This document shows positions 14,001 through 25,449 of a stretch of 64,000 bases of DNA, piece by piece. Source of the DNA: Plasmodiophora brassicae (taxonomy: Eukaryota > Endomyxa: Phytomyxea > Phytomyxea > Plasmodiophorida); contig CP145409.1 of the NCBI GenBank assembly GCA_036867785.1, positions 434,001-498,000 on the forward strand, given 5' to 3'. The notes beneath the pieces were generated by a model. It worked only from the letters and a program-made list of their open reading frames with translations, ran no database searches and had not been told where the DNA came from. Every line of letters starts with the position of its first letter. Positions within the stretch are counted from its first letter, which is position 1. The translations under genes and the position numbers were made by a program.

Positions 14001-15605
14001 CTTGTAGATTTGAGGCGGTGTGACGACGATGCCGGGGACAGCATTGGTGGGCTCTTGAGACGTTGCCGCCCGTTCGTCTTCCGTAGCGTGAAGAGGGACT
14101 TCCTGACGGCGATCGCTGACATCACAGCAGACATGTCTTGGCGTCCTCCTGTCCTCCATTTCAATAGGATGGATCTGTCGCTGAAACATCTCCTACCTGA
14201 CTGCGATTTCGTGCACGACACGTTCTTTGGGAATGCATATTTGCAGATGCGTGATTTGAGCCGAACCGATCTGCGACCTCCTCGGCCCAGCGGTACGGAT
14301 CCGTTCTTGGCATTTGAAGTTATGTTCGAGGGCGAAGATGTGGTTGGGCAAGGCGGTCCTTATCGGCAATTGTTTAGCGATATGAGTACCGAACTTCTAA
14401 CTCCCTTCAGCCCGCTTTTCGTTCCATGCCCCAACCAGCAAGGGTAGTCATTGTGGGTGCAGTGTGATGTTGCCAGGTACCTAATTTGGGGTCGTAGTGG
14501 TATCGGAGACAATCAGGACATGTTCGTTATCAGGCCGTCCGCTTCTGCGTCATCGTCGACTATGGCCCTGTTCGAGTTCCTTGGTGTTATACTGGGTATG
14601 TGGACTGAGAGGCTCAGACTCCATCCGTGCTGAGCGTGGCGACAACTTGTGCAGGCTGCTGTATTCGGACCGGTGTTCGCGTCAGTCTACGACTTCCACC
14701 GTTTACCTGGAAGCCAATGGTGCTGGACACAATCACGCCTGCTGATCTAGCCAGTGTGGACCGACAAACGTCTCTGGTGCTGCAACTTGTCGCGACGATT
14801 GAAGAGGATATTTTCTCTGATACCATCGACGAAACATTTTCTACTCCTCTAAGCGACCGAAGTACCGTCCTTCTTCGTCCTCATGGTGACACACAGCGGG
14901 TTCAGTGCGAAGAACGGCAAGAGTATATTCGTCTAGTTCATCAAGCGCGGTCTAACGAAGCTGCGCCTCAAGTGGCCGCCATTCGTCGAGGGATTGACAA
15001 AGTGATCCCCGTCCAACTCCTGAACTTGCTGCTGTATTCCGAACTGGAATTACTCGTTAATGGCAAGCATGACGTTGACATTGACCTACTTCGGCGTCAT
15101 ACCCGTAAGATCGTACAGCTTAATGGAAAATGTGTCCCCTCAGGCGTATCGTCATGTATAGGGTACAGCGGTGTATCCCCTGACGCTCCTCATATCGACT
15201 ACTTCTGGTCTGTGCTTCGTTCATTCTCACATGATGATCGAAGGCGGTTCATTCGGTTTACATGGGCTCAAGAGAGGCTGCCTGTTGATGACGAAGGTAA
15301 TTTGCCATAATCTGAGGCATTGCTTACTATATGAATGATTTGTGCGCTTCGTAGAGTTCCTGCGCACACATACTCGCCTGCTGATCAAGTCGACGTCGTC
15401 ATCAGTCAGTCCAGACAGCCGGTTCCCGCGTGCCGACACGTGTTTCTTTAATCTCGACCTTCCTGCGTACTCGTCGCAGGAAATACTGCATCAGCGGCTT
15501 CTGTTCGCGATAACGCATACTGATTCGATGAATGCTGATGTCGTCGCCGACGACCCTCGGGATGCAAACATCCGCGTGAACGACTTTTCCAACATGATTC
15601 CATAG
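2029..15605 (+). CDS. Giant HECT-type E3 ubiquitin ligase, HECTD4-like
   Basis: A multi-exon gene of about 13.6 kb encoding roughly 4,000 residues. HECT ligases take ubiquitin from E2 onto a cysteine and pass it to a substrate. The ATG at 2029 opens exon 1 (2029-2232), followed by a 56-nt intron (2233-2288). Order: an N-terminal helical region; a propeller-like segment (about 2,970-4,010, with [20 protein letters not shown]); long helical stretches; a beta-sandwich (about 5,580-6,010, [20 protein letters not shown] and later KTRWGF); a SPRY domain (about 8,700-9,200, with YYLNGVDLG); a RanBP2 zinc finger near 12,030-12,095 (CPIC, ten residues, CCAC); a discoidin-like domain (about 12,590-13,190, [10 protein letters not shown] and [19 protein letters not shown]); and a C-terminal HECT domain (about 14,180-15,605). 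The HECT active cysteine lies in [16 protein letters not shown], codon 15,441-15,443. This domain set and the size match the HECTD4 class. At least twelve introns are needed; boundaries between 3.6 and 6.7 kb are uncertain. Confidence 0.85.
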
Positions 15606-16006
15606 AGCTCCCAGCTTCAATGTCTATCCGACAGCCATCTAACCATATACTATCGTTTCTATGCATGAATCTGTCGGTAGCGTATGCGGCATCAGGTTTC
15701 GAGACGGGAAGTGCCAGGCGACATTTGGTCGATCTTCAGCACGCCGCCGAACCTAGTGTACTTGAAGTACGGTTATCCAGGAAATAGGATATGCATCCAT
15801 GAGCTCGTGCGCCATGCGTCCAGGTCATCCCGCCCAATCGCGCGATACACCAAGTGGCCGGCGGACGGCCGTCTGCACTGTGAGCGTCGTCCGATGTTAG
15901 GGCGCGTGGCCATATAATGACCACAAGTCCGCAGCGCAGTCCGTGCCCATATTGAGGCGATATCGAATTCAGGTGGCGTTCCTGACCGCCGGTAGAAGCC
16001 GTCGCC
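15606..16006. other. Intergenic region, probable eL24 promoter
   Basis: About 400 bp lie between the HECT ligase stop and the eL24 start. A 77-codon frame at 15684-15917 has no recognisable motif and is not called. No tRNA or repeat was seen. Confidence 0.5.
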
Positions 16007-16450
16007 ATGGTGATCAAGACGGAAACGTGCTTCTACAGTGAGACGAAGATCTACCCCGGGCACGGGACGCAGTTCGTCCGGAAGGATGGCAAATTGCTGC
16101 ACTTCCAGAACAGCAAGAACGCGTCGCTGTACCACCAGGGCATTAAGGCCATGCGCCTGACCTGGACCATGGCCTGGCGCCGCCTCAACAAGAAGGTCCG
16201 TGTCGACATCGTCAGCAAACGACGCGCGAAGCGCAAGGTCCGCATTCAGAAGCCCGTTGCCGGCCAGTCGCTCGAGGACCTTCGTAAGAAGCGCGCCGCC
16301 CGCCCGATCCTCCGCAACCTCGCCAAGGAGGCCCAGGCGCGCGAGGTCAAGGAGCGCAAGAAGACGGCGGCTTCGAAACCGGCCGGCAAAGCCGCCGCCT
16401 CCAGACCCCAACAACCCAAGATGAAGTTCTCCAAGAAGGGCACACGCTAA
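16007..16450 (+). CDS. RPL24: 60S ribosomal protein eL24
   Basis: A single-exon frame of 147 residues, an unusual exception in this intron-rich window. The N-terminal eL24 domain is clear: TETCFYSETKIYPGHGTQFV followed by DGKLLHFQNSK and the MRLTWTMAWRR block. The basic C-terminal helix (KRRAKRKVRIQKP, then RKKRAARP and an alanine/lysine-rich tail) is typical of the eukaryotic protein. eL24 sits on the large subunit and forms an intersubunit bridge. The start ATG lies directly before the conserved V-K-T-E-T. The lysine- and alanine-rich, high-GC coding style fits a highly expressed gene. Confidence 0.95.
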   Translation: MVIKTETCFYSETKIYPGHGTQFVRKDGKLLHFQNSKNASLYHQGIKAMRLTWTMAWRRLNKKVRVDIVSKRRAKRKVRIQKPVAGQSLEDLRKKRAARPILRNLAKEAQAREVKERKKTAASKPAGKAAASRPQQPKMKFSKKGTR

Positions 16451-16730
16451 ACCTGAACGTCCTCATCCCGTATCTCTCGTTCTGACGTATAAAGCCTGCT
16501 GCCGCCCTGCTGGCAGTCCGTCCGATTCGAAACGTATGTTGCAGCGTAGCGATGCCGGCGATCGATGGTGAAAAGGCCGACTTGTTGCAAATACCGAGCC
16601 TAATTCGCAGGCTGGGAGTCACAGGTGCCGTTGTACGGTCATCATTGTGTGTCGGGCGTGTAGGTAGAACGAACCAAGGCATCATCAGTTGCTCCGGTGG
16701 TTGCGACGCGTCGCCCGATCCGGCGGCGCA

Positions 16731-18080
16731 ATGACGCCACCGACGCATACCGACGACGACGACAACATCGTCGATCCATCGTTTGCGGAGGATCTGCCCA
16801 AGTTCCCGGATGGCGGTGATGAGGCGCCCCTCGAGTCGCATACGTACCTGCGGGTGCTGGCGTCCGGCGTGGCCGCCGCGCTGGCCGAATCAGTTAAGCA
16901 GCGCGCCGATACGGGGACCGACCGGGCCCGATTGAACGGATGGTGCTGTCGGTGCAGAGCACGTACCCGTTCGATTTCGTCAAGACGCAGATGCAGGCGC
17001 AGCGCCTGAGCAGGCCCGTCGAGGAGTTCGGCACAGGCAGCACCCAGATGGGCTTCAAGGAGATCCACGTGTTCCGGAAGCTGGACCCGGCTGGTGCGAT
17101 CCGGACCGCAGAGAGGATCGTTCATCGAGATGGTACCGCCGGAGGGGCGCACACCACCGATTGACAGACGTGGTCGCACCTGACCATATCATTCAGGTGT
17201 CCTTGGATTCTACCGAGGCCTGCCCGCTGCCTTGATGAGGGCCGTATTCAACAATGGCCTGTCGTTGGCGCTGTATAAGCCGCTGCTACGATTGGTGACC
17301 GGTCGCGACATTCACGATCGTCGACCGTTCCACTCCGAGCTGAGGCATAAATTAACAGCCGCGTTCCTGACCGGCGGCCTTAGTCAGCTCATCGCCAATC
17401 CCGTCGACATCATCAAGGTCCCTTGTCTGACTCGTTTGCTGGTCGGCAGTGCTGATCTGTATTGCTGCTGCCCACCAGGTTCGACTGCAAGTGGAAAGCC
17501 TGCGAAGCAAACCGCGATTCAGGTCAACCGCGGGGGCATGCCAGGTAAGATGGCGGTTCGTCTGGTCACCCGATCGTATCGGTAAACACTGTCGTGCTCT
17601 ATCAGCACATTTACAGGACAGGGTTCCTGAACTTCTGGACCGGCCTGGGCCCTTCGTTTACCAGGTCCGCGCTGGCGGTCGGGTCCACGATTGCCACGTA
17701 TGACCACACGAAGCACTGGATAATGGATACGTTCCAAGTCGAGGATGGCATGCCACTCCATGTTGCGTCCAGTGCAACTTCAGGGTACCCCTCGACACAT
17801 CATCCGTCTTTCCGGGTCGCTGACCGATGAGCGCAGGCTAGTGGCGTCATTTGCGTCGTGCCCGGCCGACGTTCTGAAAACGAGGATCATGACCCAGTCG
17901 CTAACGAACCCGGAGTACAGGACGGTCATGCGCTGCCTAATGGCCATCCTGAAGAACGAAGGCCCCATGACCCTATTCCGCGGGTTCCTCCCCACGTATA
18001 TCCGCCTGGGGCCCTGGCAGGTCGTCTTCTTCACATCCTTCGAGCGCATTTCATTACTACTGGGAGGGTCCACCATATAA
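16731..18080 (+). CDS. Mitochondrial carrier family protein (UCP / dicarboxylate-type)
   Basis: A six-exon SLC25-type inner-membrane transporter. The three signature repeats are visible: YPFDFVKTQMQ (about 16,970), NPVDIIKVRLQ (about 17,398, split by an intron after the lysine) and CPADVLKTRIM (about 17,860). Joining exons gives ALAES-STYPFDF and D-G-VLGFYRGLPAALMR, which follow the UCP/oxoglutarate-carrier subfamily, as do FWTGLGPSFTRSALAVG, TYDHTKHWIMDTFQVED and the end PWQVVFFTSFERI. An acidic N-terminal extension of about 40 residues (DDDDNIVDP) precedes the first helix. I favour a UCP4-like or dicarboxylate/oxoglutarate carrier; the substrate cannot be read from the sequence. The gene ends 255 bp before the acyl-CoA oxidase start. 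Confidence 0.85.
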
Positions 18081-18335
18081 TATATTCGCCGTGAGTCGAT
18101 AGATCGTATCGTTTCCGATTCGGTCTCCTGCGTAAGTACTGTACAGACAGCGGCCGTGTGTGAGCGCCTCAGCGATCGATTTGTGGCACGCGGCCCATGC
18201 GGTTTTCACGTCTTTTTGGACTGAAGACGTGACTGGCCGGATGACGTGACCGGTGCAGTCCAAGCCACGTGACAGGCTGCCCCGAGAGTGGTCGGTGGTC
18301 GCGGTTCGCGCATCGCCACGTCCTTACCGGGTGCC

Positions 18336-20998
18336 ATGGAGCGAATCGGGCGGTTGATGCGCCAGGTCGGCGACAGGAGGGAGGGGCAGGTCCGGGTCAG
18401 CCCGGTGGCGACGATCTCAACGGATTCGGCGCCGTCGAACGCGACGCTTACTGCGATCCGTCGGCACCTGCCGGCGTTCGTGCGGGAGGCGCTGCCGTTC
18501 TCTGGCGTGAAAATACTAGCGAGCGATCTGGATTTCGATTCCGAATTGATGTGGCGGACGCTCGACGTGTACCACCTGGAGCTTCGCAAGCAGGCGCTGG
18601 AACTATTGGCGAATGACCCGCTTCTGGCCATTAAGCACACTCTTGGCCGCTCCATCGACGAGCAGCGTGATATCACTGTGAAGCAGATGATGGTGTACGC
18701 ACGTGCGAAATTCTATCGATTTCAGGACATGTTCGAGTAGGGGAGCACACCGTATCGTCCTGTCATCGTCCGCAGGCTGACGCGTCGTGTTTGTCAGGGA
18801 TCCTCTTCGTTGGGTGACCCTGGTCGAAATTGTGAGATGCGCATCCGGGATGTCTCGCGCTTGGCTCACAATTGGGTGGATAGTTGTACTATCACGGATG
18901 CACACTGGCGACTAAGTTTGGCGTGAACTTCGGCCTCTTTGGAGGTAGAACGCGTCGTGCAAACGTGTTTGTCAGTACAGGTGACGGGTGCATCCAGGAA
19001 CGGTGATGAACATGGGCAGCGATGAGCAACGCCACAAGTATGCGGCGGGGATTGCTGACATGTCCATTCTCGGCGGGTTCGGGTTGACGGAACTTGGGCA
19101 CGGGTCCAATGCCCGTGATGTCGAAACTATCGCGGAATACGACCATTCCACTCAAGAGTTTGTGCTGCACACGCCGACCGAGACGGCCCAGAAAATCTTC
19201 ATCGGCAACTTTGCCTGTCACGCCAACCACGCTGTCGTATTTGCCCAGCTATTTGTTGACGGCGTTCACCAAGGCGTTCACGTATTTCTATTTCGTATAC
19301 GAAATGCGGATGGGTCTCTGTGTGAGGGCGTCCGTATCAAGGATTGTGGTATCAAGTCCGGTCTTCAAGGGGTCGACAATGGACGGCTTTGGCTGGACCG
19401 CAAGAGGGTTCCACGCGATGCGATTCTATCGCGGTTCGGAAGAATTGACGCGAAGGGCCAGTACCAGTCCGAAATTCAGCACAAAGGCGTTCGCTTTACG
19501 ACCATGATAAGCGCCCTTGTCGCTGGCCGCGTGACTGTAGCGCAGGTTCGTTAGCTGAATTATACAACGCCGCAAGGGACTAACACTCTTCCTACAGGGC
19601 GCTTTGAACATTTCAAAGGTTTCATTGATAATTGCCATTCGCTATGCCCTCTCCCGAAGGCAATTCGGCAAAGCCGATGGTGGGGAAACGCTGCTGTTGG
19701 ATTACCTTGGTCATCAACGTCGCCTCTTCCCCCTGTTGGCCAAGACATACGCTCTGCAGTTCGCCATTAACGACGCAAAGCAGCTCTGGTTCAATGGTCA
19801 GACCGCTGGGTTACTTTGGTTCGTTTGCCTAATGGTGTTACACAGACCCGGATCCCAAAGAGCTCCATGTTCTTGCAGCAGCGTTGAAACCCGCGATGAC
19901 CTGGCACCGGACCAAAACGCTGCAGGAATGTCGCGAGGCTTGTGGAGGAATGGGGTTCATGGCGGCTAACCGCATTGGCCCGTTAATGAATGATTCAAAC
20001 ATCGACGTCACCTGGGAAGGTGATAACAACGTGGTATGTTGGAGATGCGTTTGCGAGCATGCCACCCATTGGTCTAAGTCCATGGGCGTGTAGTTATTGC
20101 AACAGGTCGCCGCTGCCTTGCTGAAGGAGTTCAGGGAACAACTCAGCGCCGGACACGGTACTGGTTTGCATGCGTTGCTTTACCACAGAACTTACCTTAA
20201 GAACAGGTTTTGTTGGCTTATTGTCGTACTTTGGGCGTCAGCTGAACATGGAAATTCGCGACACGAACCCTGTTACTAAAGTTCGCTCCTCCGAAGCGCA
20301 CTTGAGAGACTTTGACTTCTTCAACAATGCGATGGAGTATCGCGAAGCCCGGTTGCTGCGGGCGCTTGTCAACAAACTGAACAGGTAGTACGGTTTGCTG
20401 TGCCAGATCGTCGAACACATCTCAGCGATGTACATCGTTAGGTTCTCCGGTTCTGATTCACAGGAGGCCTGGAACCGATGCCAGGACATTGTCAAGGAGC
20501 TGTCTCAAGCTCACATTGATCGTATCGTAGTTTCGTCGTTTACTTCTGCTGTCGACCGTGCCGACGAATCTCTTAAACCAGTCCTGCACATTCTGTGCGC
20601 TTTGCATGCGCTGTGGACTATTCAAGGTTTGGCATTGCAATTGTCCCAACATTGTGTTCGTGACTCCCCTGGTCAGAGAACATGGGGTTCTTCATGACGT
20701 TCAACTATTTCAGCCAGCTGAAGGTTTGTCGACTGGTCGGGCTGGTGGATATGCCAATGAACCTTCTGTCAACAGGTGAAGGCGATTTGGAACGAGATCA
20801 ACCGTCTCCTGGCTGCGTTGCGCCCGCATGCTCGGAGACTCGTTGACAGTTTTGGCATCCCAGAGAAGGTTCGTGTCCGCAATTCGGCGCGCCGGCACGC
20901 AACCAACGACTCGCCTTGTTTGTACAGCTCATCGATGCGCCTATTGCTGGCGATTGGGTCGCCGCCTACAGTTATCCGAACGTGCCCGACGGGCACTG
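18336..20998 (+). CDS. Peroxisomal acyl-CoA oxidase
   Basis: This FAD enzyme oxidises acyl-CoA to trans-2-enoyl-CoA, giving H2O2, as the first step of peroxisomal beta-oxidation. The N-terminal helical domain starts at about 18,336 (LANDPLLAIKHTLGRSIDEQ). After short introns the frame reads EDPLRWVTLVEI, then LATKFGVNFGLFGG joined to TVMNMGSDEQRHKY. The flavin-binding middle domain has GGFGLTELGHGSN, ETAQKIFIGNFACHANHAVV, GLQGVDNGRLWLD and later RYALSRRQFG. The predicted catalytic glutamate lies in TWEGDNNVV (about 20,010), preceded by LQECREACGGMGF. The C-terminal oxidase domain continues to VDSFGIPEK. The last exon is not resolved: one spliced reading ends YPNVPDGH at 20,998, and no canonical SKL-type peroxisomal signal is seen. 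Introns are about 50-60 nt. Confidence 0.9.
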
Positions 20999-21327
20999 AG
21001 AAACTGGCGGTTATGTGAGTTCGTAATAAACGTGTGGCCTCTACGTTGCTGCACAGGTTTAAGAGCGCTCTGTGCGTAAGAGGTATATGTCGTTGACAGG
21101 TTGGGTTTCGAAGGAAGAGGACACGAGCGAGCCGCGTTAGCAAACATTGAAACGTTTGGGTTACGGCTGCGACCACACCTGCAATCGTCTGCCGGGTTGT
21201 TGAACGAGCAACGGTACCTCGTCTCGGAAGTGGACGACAGGTGCATCGTGACAATCTGCAACCGGGTGCCAACGTCCAGCCGTCCTCGGTAAAGTGGTGT
21301 TATGGACGCGCTGGCGAATAGTGTCAG
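20999..21327. other. Short intergenic region between convergent genes
   Basis: About 330 bp lie between acyl-CoA oxidase (+) and the ankyrin gene (-). A 63-codon plus-strand frame (21101-21292) has no recognisable motif. It could be a last, unresolved exon of the oxidase, but its end does not look like a peroxisomal signal. Confidence 0.4.
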
Positions 21328-22098
21328 TTACAGTTTATGGAAAAGCTGGCGAATTGTTGGCGTATCCAAGTCCCCGAACACGAAGAGGAACACGATGTCA
21401 AGGCATTCGTTTGGGATCGCAATCCATCCTGCGTCTCGAACCGCGGTCATCACGGTGAGGTCGTGATCGCGCTCCTCCAGAAGATACTTAATCACACACT
21501 TTGGCACCGTGCACGGGTGCCCGATTAGACAGACAACCACGTCGCGATGGTGGCCTCTTGCCGCTCCCCTCAGTGCCTCGACGAGATTGGTGGACCGGCC
21601 GTCATTTAGGAGTTCTTGTACCACGCGGAGATGGCCCCTGGCTGCCGCCTGGCACAGGGCGCCGGAGCTCAACGCATCCGGATTGACACGCGCGTCTTCC
21701 AGCAGCATGGAAACCAATAGGCGGTCGCCGCGGCCTGCTGCTTGCCGAAATATCATTGACTCCATCGCACCTGGATCGCTTCCTTCCGCGCCCAGCAGCA
21801 ACGCGACGATATCGTAGTGCCCGTGCTCGGCTGCCGTCAGCACAAGCTGTGGGCTCATTTCCAGCCTGCCCAGCATCGCGCGGACGACGTCGGCCTGGCC
21901 ATGGACAACCGCGTAATGCAATGCTGACGTCGGTTCGTCGCTGAGAAGACGCAGCACCGTTGCGACATCGCCAGCTGCAGCGGCTGTGCAGAGAAGGTCC
22001 TCGGTGTCTGCCACGTCTGCAATAAGAACTGGCTCTCCTGCATCCAGCGTATCCCATCGTACCTGGACGCGGAGCCGCCTTGGCTCGGCGAGCAGCAC
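21328..22098 (-). CDS. Ankyrin-repeat protein
   Basis: A single uninterrupted frame of 256 residues. About five ankyrin repeats are visible between residues 30 and 200: DLLCTAAAAGDVATVLRLL, ALHYAVVHGQADVVRAML, VLTAAEHGHYDIVALLLG, ALCQAAARGHLRVVQELL and ALRGAARGHHRDVVVCLI. The last 50 residues are hydrophobic and acidic without a recognisable domain. Ankyrin stacks are binding modules; partner and role are unknown. The gene converges on acyl-CoA oxidase and is followed upstream by MINDY on the same strand. A small, variable ankyrin protein like this is common in protist genomes. Confidence 0.75.
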   Translation of the reverse strand: MLLAEPRRLRVQVRWDTLDAGEPVLIADVADTEDLLCTAAAAGDVATVLRLLSDEPTSALHYAVVHGQADVVRAMLGRLEMSPQLVLTAAEHGHYDIVALLLGAEGSDPGAMESMIFRQAAGRGDRLLVSMLLEDARVNPDALSSGALCQAAARGHLRVVQELLNDGRSTNLVEALRGAARGHHRDVVVCLIGHPCTVPKCVIKYLLEERDHDLTVMTAVRDAGWIAIPNECLDIVFLFVFGDLDTPTIRQLFHKL

Positions 22099-22261
22099 GC
22101 CACCACATGCCTTGTCCCGATCGGCAATTATGATGATGACCAGACTTCGAGATGATAGCGCTGATTAATCCGGCTGGTTGCTGGTGCGTCTGCCTGCCAA
22201 TACTTATCATTGCGTTTCGTGAACGCCCCTGTTGCTAACATAACGCGAGCAGCGAACGTGT

Positions 22262-23250
22262 CTATTGTATCGTGCAGAAACACAGGTCGTCACTTGGTTG
22301 CCCCCTCGTCGCTGTTGCTCCATGATGATACCGTTGCTGTCCAGGGTATGCTCCCGGCGTGTGAGATCTGGCTGGCGTGTCCGGATCGCTGTGCGACAGA
22401 TCCTGGAACACGTCATCGTAGTGCGTGATACGGGCAGGCCCGAAACTTCTCCATGTTATCCTTGGATCGGCCGCAGCGATATCAGCATTGGTGACGAGCT
22501 CGTACACCATACTGTGGTGCTTCAAAAGAACGAAGAAGTGGTTGTGGGCAAACAAGATGGACATTGCCCCTTCTGTAACAGCGTCAAGTCAGAGGTCCAT
22601 AGACACAGCTGATATCCAGTTAGAACCTGCCTCCCATATGCGATGCAACCAGGGATTGCCCGAGTAGTGTTTGCTGGCTAGACGTTTCCGATAGCCATCG
22701 CTGAAGGCATTGCTGGCGTTCTTTGTCCGGGTAGTCGGTGGCCGTGATGATGTTGGTGACCTGATTGTACGACATGTCGCTGATGGCAGATCGCAGCTGC
22801 TGGTCGTCACTGTCATACACCCATGTGTGCACGAGCTCAACGCCACACAGGTCGAACAGCTGCAACTCGACAGTGAATTCGAACGCCGAGCAGCTGGAAA
22901 AGATCGGGTTGACGTTAAGTCCTGTCTGGGTGCTCTCCAGGTTCCCCAGCACATCGTTCACCTGGTACCACGCATCAGAACGGGTGAACCGATGACTCAT
23001 CGTTGCCATAGAGAAGCACCTGCCGAAGGTAGTTCTCCACCTTTGATGGGCTCATCTCCGCTGCCCGAGCACTGAAGTACGACTGTAGCAAGCCGTGCAG
23101 TGTCGGGTACGACACGGTTGCCGTTCCCGCTGTCACGCTAATCCTATTGCCCAACAGAAGAACGTTGCACACCGCGATCAACGGGCAGGGGCCGTTCACC
23201 GACTGCAGCAGGATGGGGGTCTGACGACCCTCGTAACGTATCCACTTCAC
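22262..23250 (-). CDS. MINDY-family (FAM63) deubiquitinase
   Basis: MINDY enzymes are cysteine proteases that trim K48-linked ubiquitin chains. Exon 1 (23250-23020) has the catalytic block QSVNGPCPLIAVCNVLLL, with the cysteine in NGPCP. A 58-nt intron (23019-22962) joins VENYLRQ to VNDVLGNLESTQTGLNVNPIF, matching the family segment before the conserved LNV.P.F. Next come FDLCGVELVHTWVYD and the AISDMSYNQVTNII block, then the catalytic-histidine motif GAMSILFAHNHFFVL. The reading frame changes between HMGG (about 22,630) and GAMSIL (about 22,575), and the obvious GT-AG pair (GCAG/GTTC to TTACAG) does not restore phase. A second intron, a frameshift or an assembly error lies there. The ATG at 23250 is the first in frame; an upstream exon is possible. 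Confidence 0.88.
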
Positions 23251-23877
23251 TGTGGACAGGCACCATTCAGATGATGAGCCTAGCTGTCATGAGAGCGCAG
23301 ACCGCACCTCTGTAGACAGCGGGCTCCATGACACGTCCAGGACGCTGGATTCTAAAAACAATGCAGGTCACCACGCGCAGTTGTTCCCTCCCGACAGTCT
23401 AACCGCCCTACAGGCCAGTGTGTCAGGGGGCGGGGGCGCACTTAACGTTGCGGCAGCTGGACGGCGGCATGACCCGGCGCGGCGTGTTGGAGCAGTCGCG
23501 ACTGCGGCGGCGGCCGTGGCGGCTGGAATGTGCGAACCAGGTTGAGCCGGGGAGGCGGGGCGAACAAAATGTCCCCCGGACTGGGGCGCGGGGCGCACGC
23601 ACGCATCTGTACCTGATCGAGGGAGGCGGGGAGGGCGAAAAGTTGCCGCCGTGGGTAGCGCGTGGATAATCCCCCCGCGGCGGTCGCTTCCGTGCGCCCC
23701 GGCATTGTTGGACCCCGTCCCTGCACGACCAGCATCTGCCATCCAGGTGGGCAGGCGAGGCGCTGCATGGCCATTCCGTGAGGGCGCGATATTTGAAACC
23801 GGGCTGCTGCAGGCGTTGCTGTGTGACTGGTCTAGGGCGGCCGATACAGACGTGGCCCGGCGACGCCAATCGGGGGT
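23251..23877. other. GC-rich divergent promoter region
   Basis: About 630 bp between the divergent MINDY (-) and WD40 (+) genes. It is strongly GC-rich and therefore open in several frames, including a long minus-strand frame (23368-24276). None shows a domain. It may hold an unrecognised 5' exon of the WD40 gene. Confidence 0.45.
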
Positions 23878-25171
23878 ATGCGGCGTCGGGAGACGGGCGA
23901 TGCCGGTCCCGCTTGGCAGGCGGCGCGGACGCACGGGCGCAATCGCTTCTCGGGCATGCGTGTCAAGGCCGCCATTGACATGCACGACGCGCACCTCGCG
24001 CATAAGCTGCCGCTGCTGAAACGACGGTCGGATATCACCGAGATGATCCTCGCCGACGGCCTTCTGCTGGCGCTGACGCAGACCGGCGTCTGCGTCGCGT
24101 TCGCCAGGCATCAGGGCATGCGTCGCCTGTGCTACCTGAATATCGCCGAGGACGAGATCATCAGGTCGCTGTTCCACAACAAGGCGAACAGGACAATCAT
24201 CACCGTATCCGTCTTCAGGAGCGATAATTACACGTCGCTGAAATGCAGATCGACCAGTATCGACAGCATCGAGCAAGGCAGGCCGCAGGACGGCCGACCC
24301 GTGTTCGACAGCGAGTCGCTACGATACCCAGGGTTCATCGAATTCGACGAAGTCAATTCGAAGGTGATCACGTTCTCCGCCGACAACAGGTACGGCCATG
24401 TCGCGTTGCTCGTGACTGTTAAATCGGGCAAGCGGCTGACACTCGACACGACGCAGCCATTACACGATCTGGGAGCTGACGAATTACACCGTCCTGCACG
24501 ATTTCTGTGATCACCGAATCAACGAGGTGAAGGTCTCGCTGGGGATCATGCTGCTCATCATGCAGCACACGAAATCGAGCCTGCCGCTGAAGTTGATTGA
24601 TATCGAGTCGGGCGCCGAGCTGAAATCGTTCCAGCATCTGCTGAAGCGTAACAGGAAGATCGATTTCGTGGAACTGTTCAGCGAGAAACTGCTCGTCAAG
24701 CAGTCGGGTGAACCGACGATGATCATTGACATTCGCAACGGGTCGTACGTTGAAATTCCCCATCATGAGTTCCTGACGCCGTCCGCCTTCATCTTCCTGT
24801 TTGAGAACCAGTTGTTCCTAACGTTCAGAGAGGGTGTGATATCGGCGTGGAACTTTCGTGGTCAGCTTGTCACTCGCTTCGAAGACCATCTTCTGTTCAA
24901 CCCGGACTCGCACACGAGTAGCATTGTCATCACCCGGTCGCAGGACACCATCATATCGTACTGTGCCAACGACAGGAGCACACGCGGCAGCATCAATGTC
25001 TCCAGTGTCTTCACCGGCAGGCTGCATGGCAAGATCTCGTGCAGCGACAGTGATGGTGACGTTATCCGCGGCGCCGCCCTGGATAGCGTCACCTCCCTAT
25101 GCTATTGCGAGGAAACGAGCACGATCTACACCGGCAACAGCAACGGCATGGTCTACTCTTGGGGTCATTAA
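23878..25171 (+). CDS. Conserved WD40/propeller protein (plant and protist type)
   Basis: Two exons: 23878-24389 and 24457-25171, with a 67-nt intron. The splice is supported because it fuses ITFSADNR to HYTIWELTNYTVLHDF, restoring a tryptophan-containing propeller blade. The protein is about 408 residues and carries diagnostic blocks of a propeller protein conserved in plants and several protists: EDEIIRSLFHNKANRTIITV, the block beginning TSLKCRST, LRYPGFIEFDEVNSKVITFS, then SPL-type LKLIDIESGAELKSF, FEDHLLFNPD, SINVSSVFTGR and IYTGNSNGMVYSWGH at the end. The molecular function is unknown to me. The unusual strength of conservation suggests a structural role in a core complex. The start is uncertain: 23956 is an alternative ATG. 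Confidence 0.8.
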
Positions 25172-25449
25172 CACGAGGCCCCAGTCCGAGACGGAAGGTG
25201 CTACCCCCCGTTTCCCCTCTATTTAACTCACTGTTAGCTATCTCTAAACTGCTCCTCAATAATCTTGTATCGTCCGGGACAGGCCACTTGAAATTGGGCA
25301 TTTCCTAAAAATAGCTCCTGAAGCACATTTTACGTCAATGTGGAGACATATTTCGCCGGATCCAGTTCAGGCGACCTGAACGTGCCCTGGGAACCACAGT
25401 GGCGTTCGGCGTCGCCATCCTGCAGTTCTGCGGACTCCGTATGGCTATG
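25172..25449. other. Intergenic region at the left edge of the transposon cluster
   Basis: No gene is recognisable. The segment ends at the 8-bp target site into which the hAT element inserted. Confidence 0.5.

Noticed and set aside
15773-16414. 213-codon minus-strand frame opposite eL24
   Set aside because: It is the complement of the eL24 coding sequence and its promoter.
23368-24276. 302-codon minus-strand frame
   Set aside because: It overlaps the WD40 exon, lies in GC-rich sequence and has no domain. It is a shadow frame.
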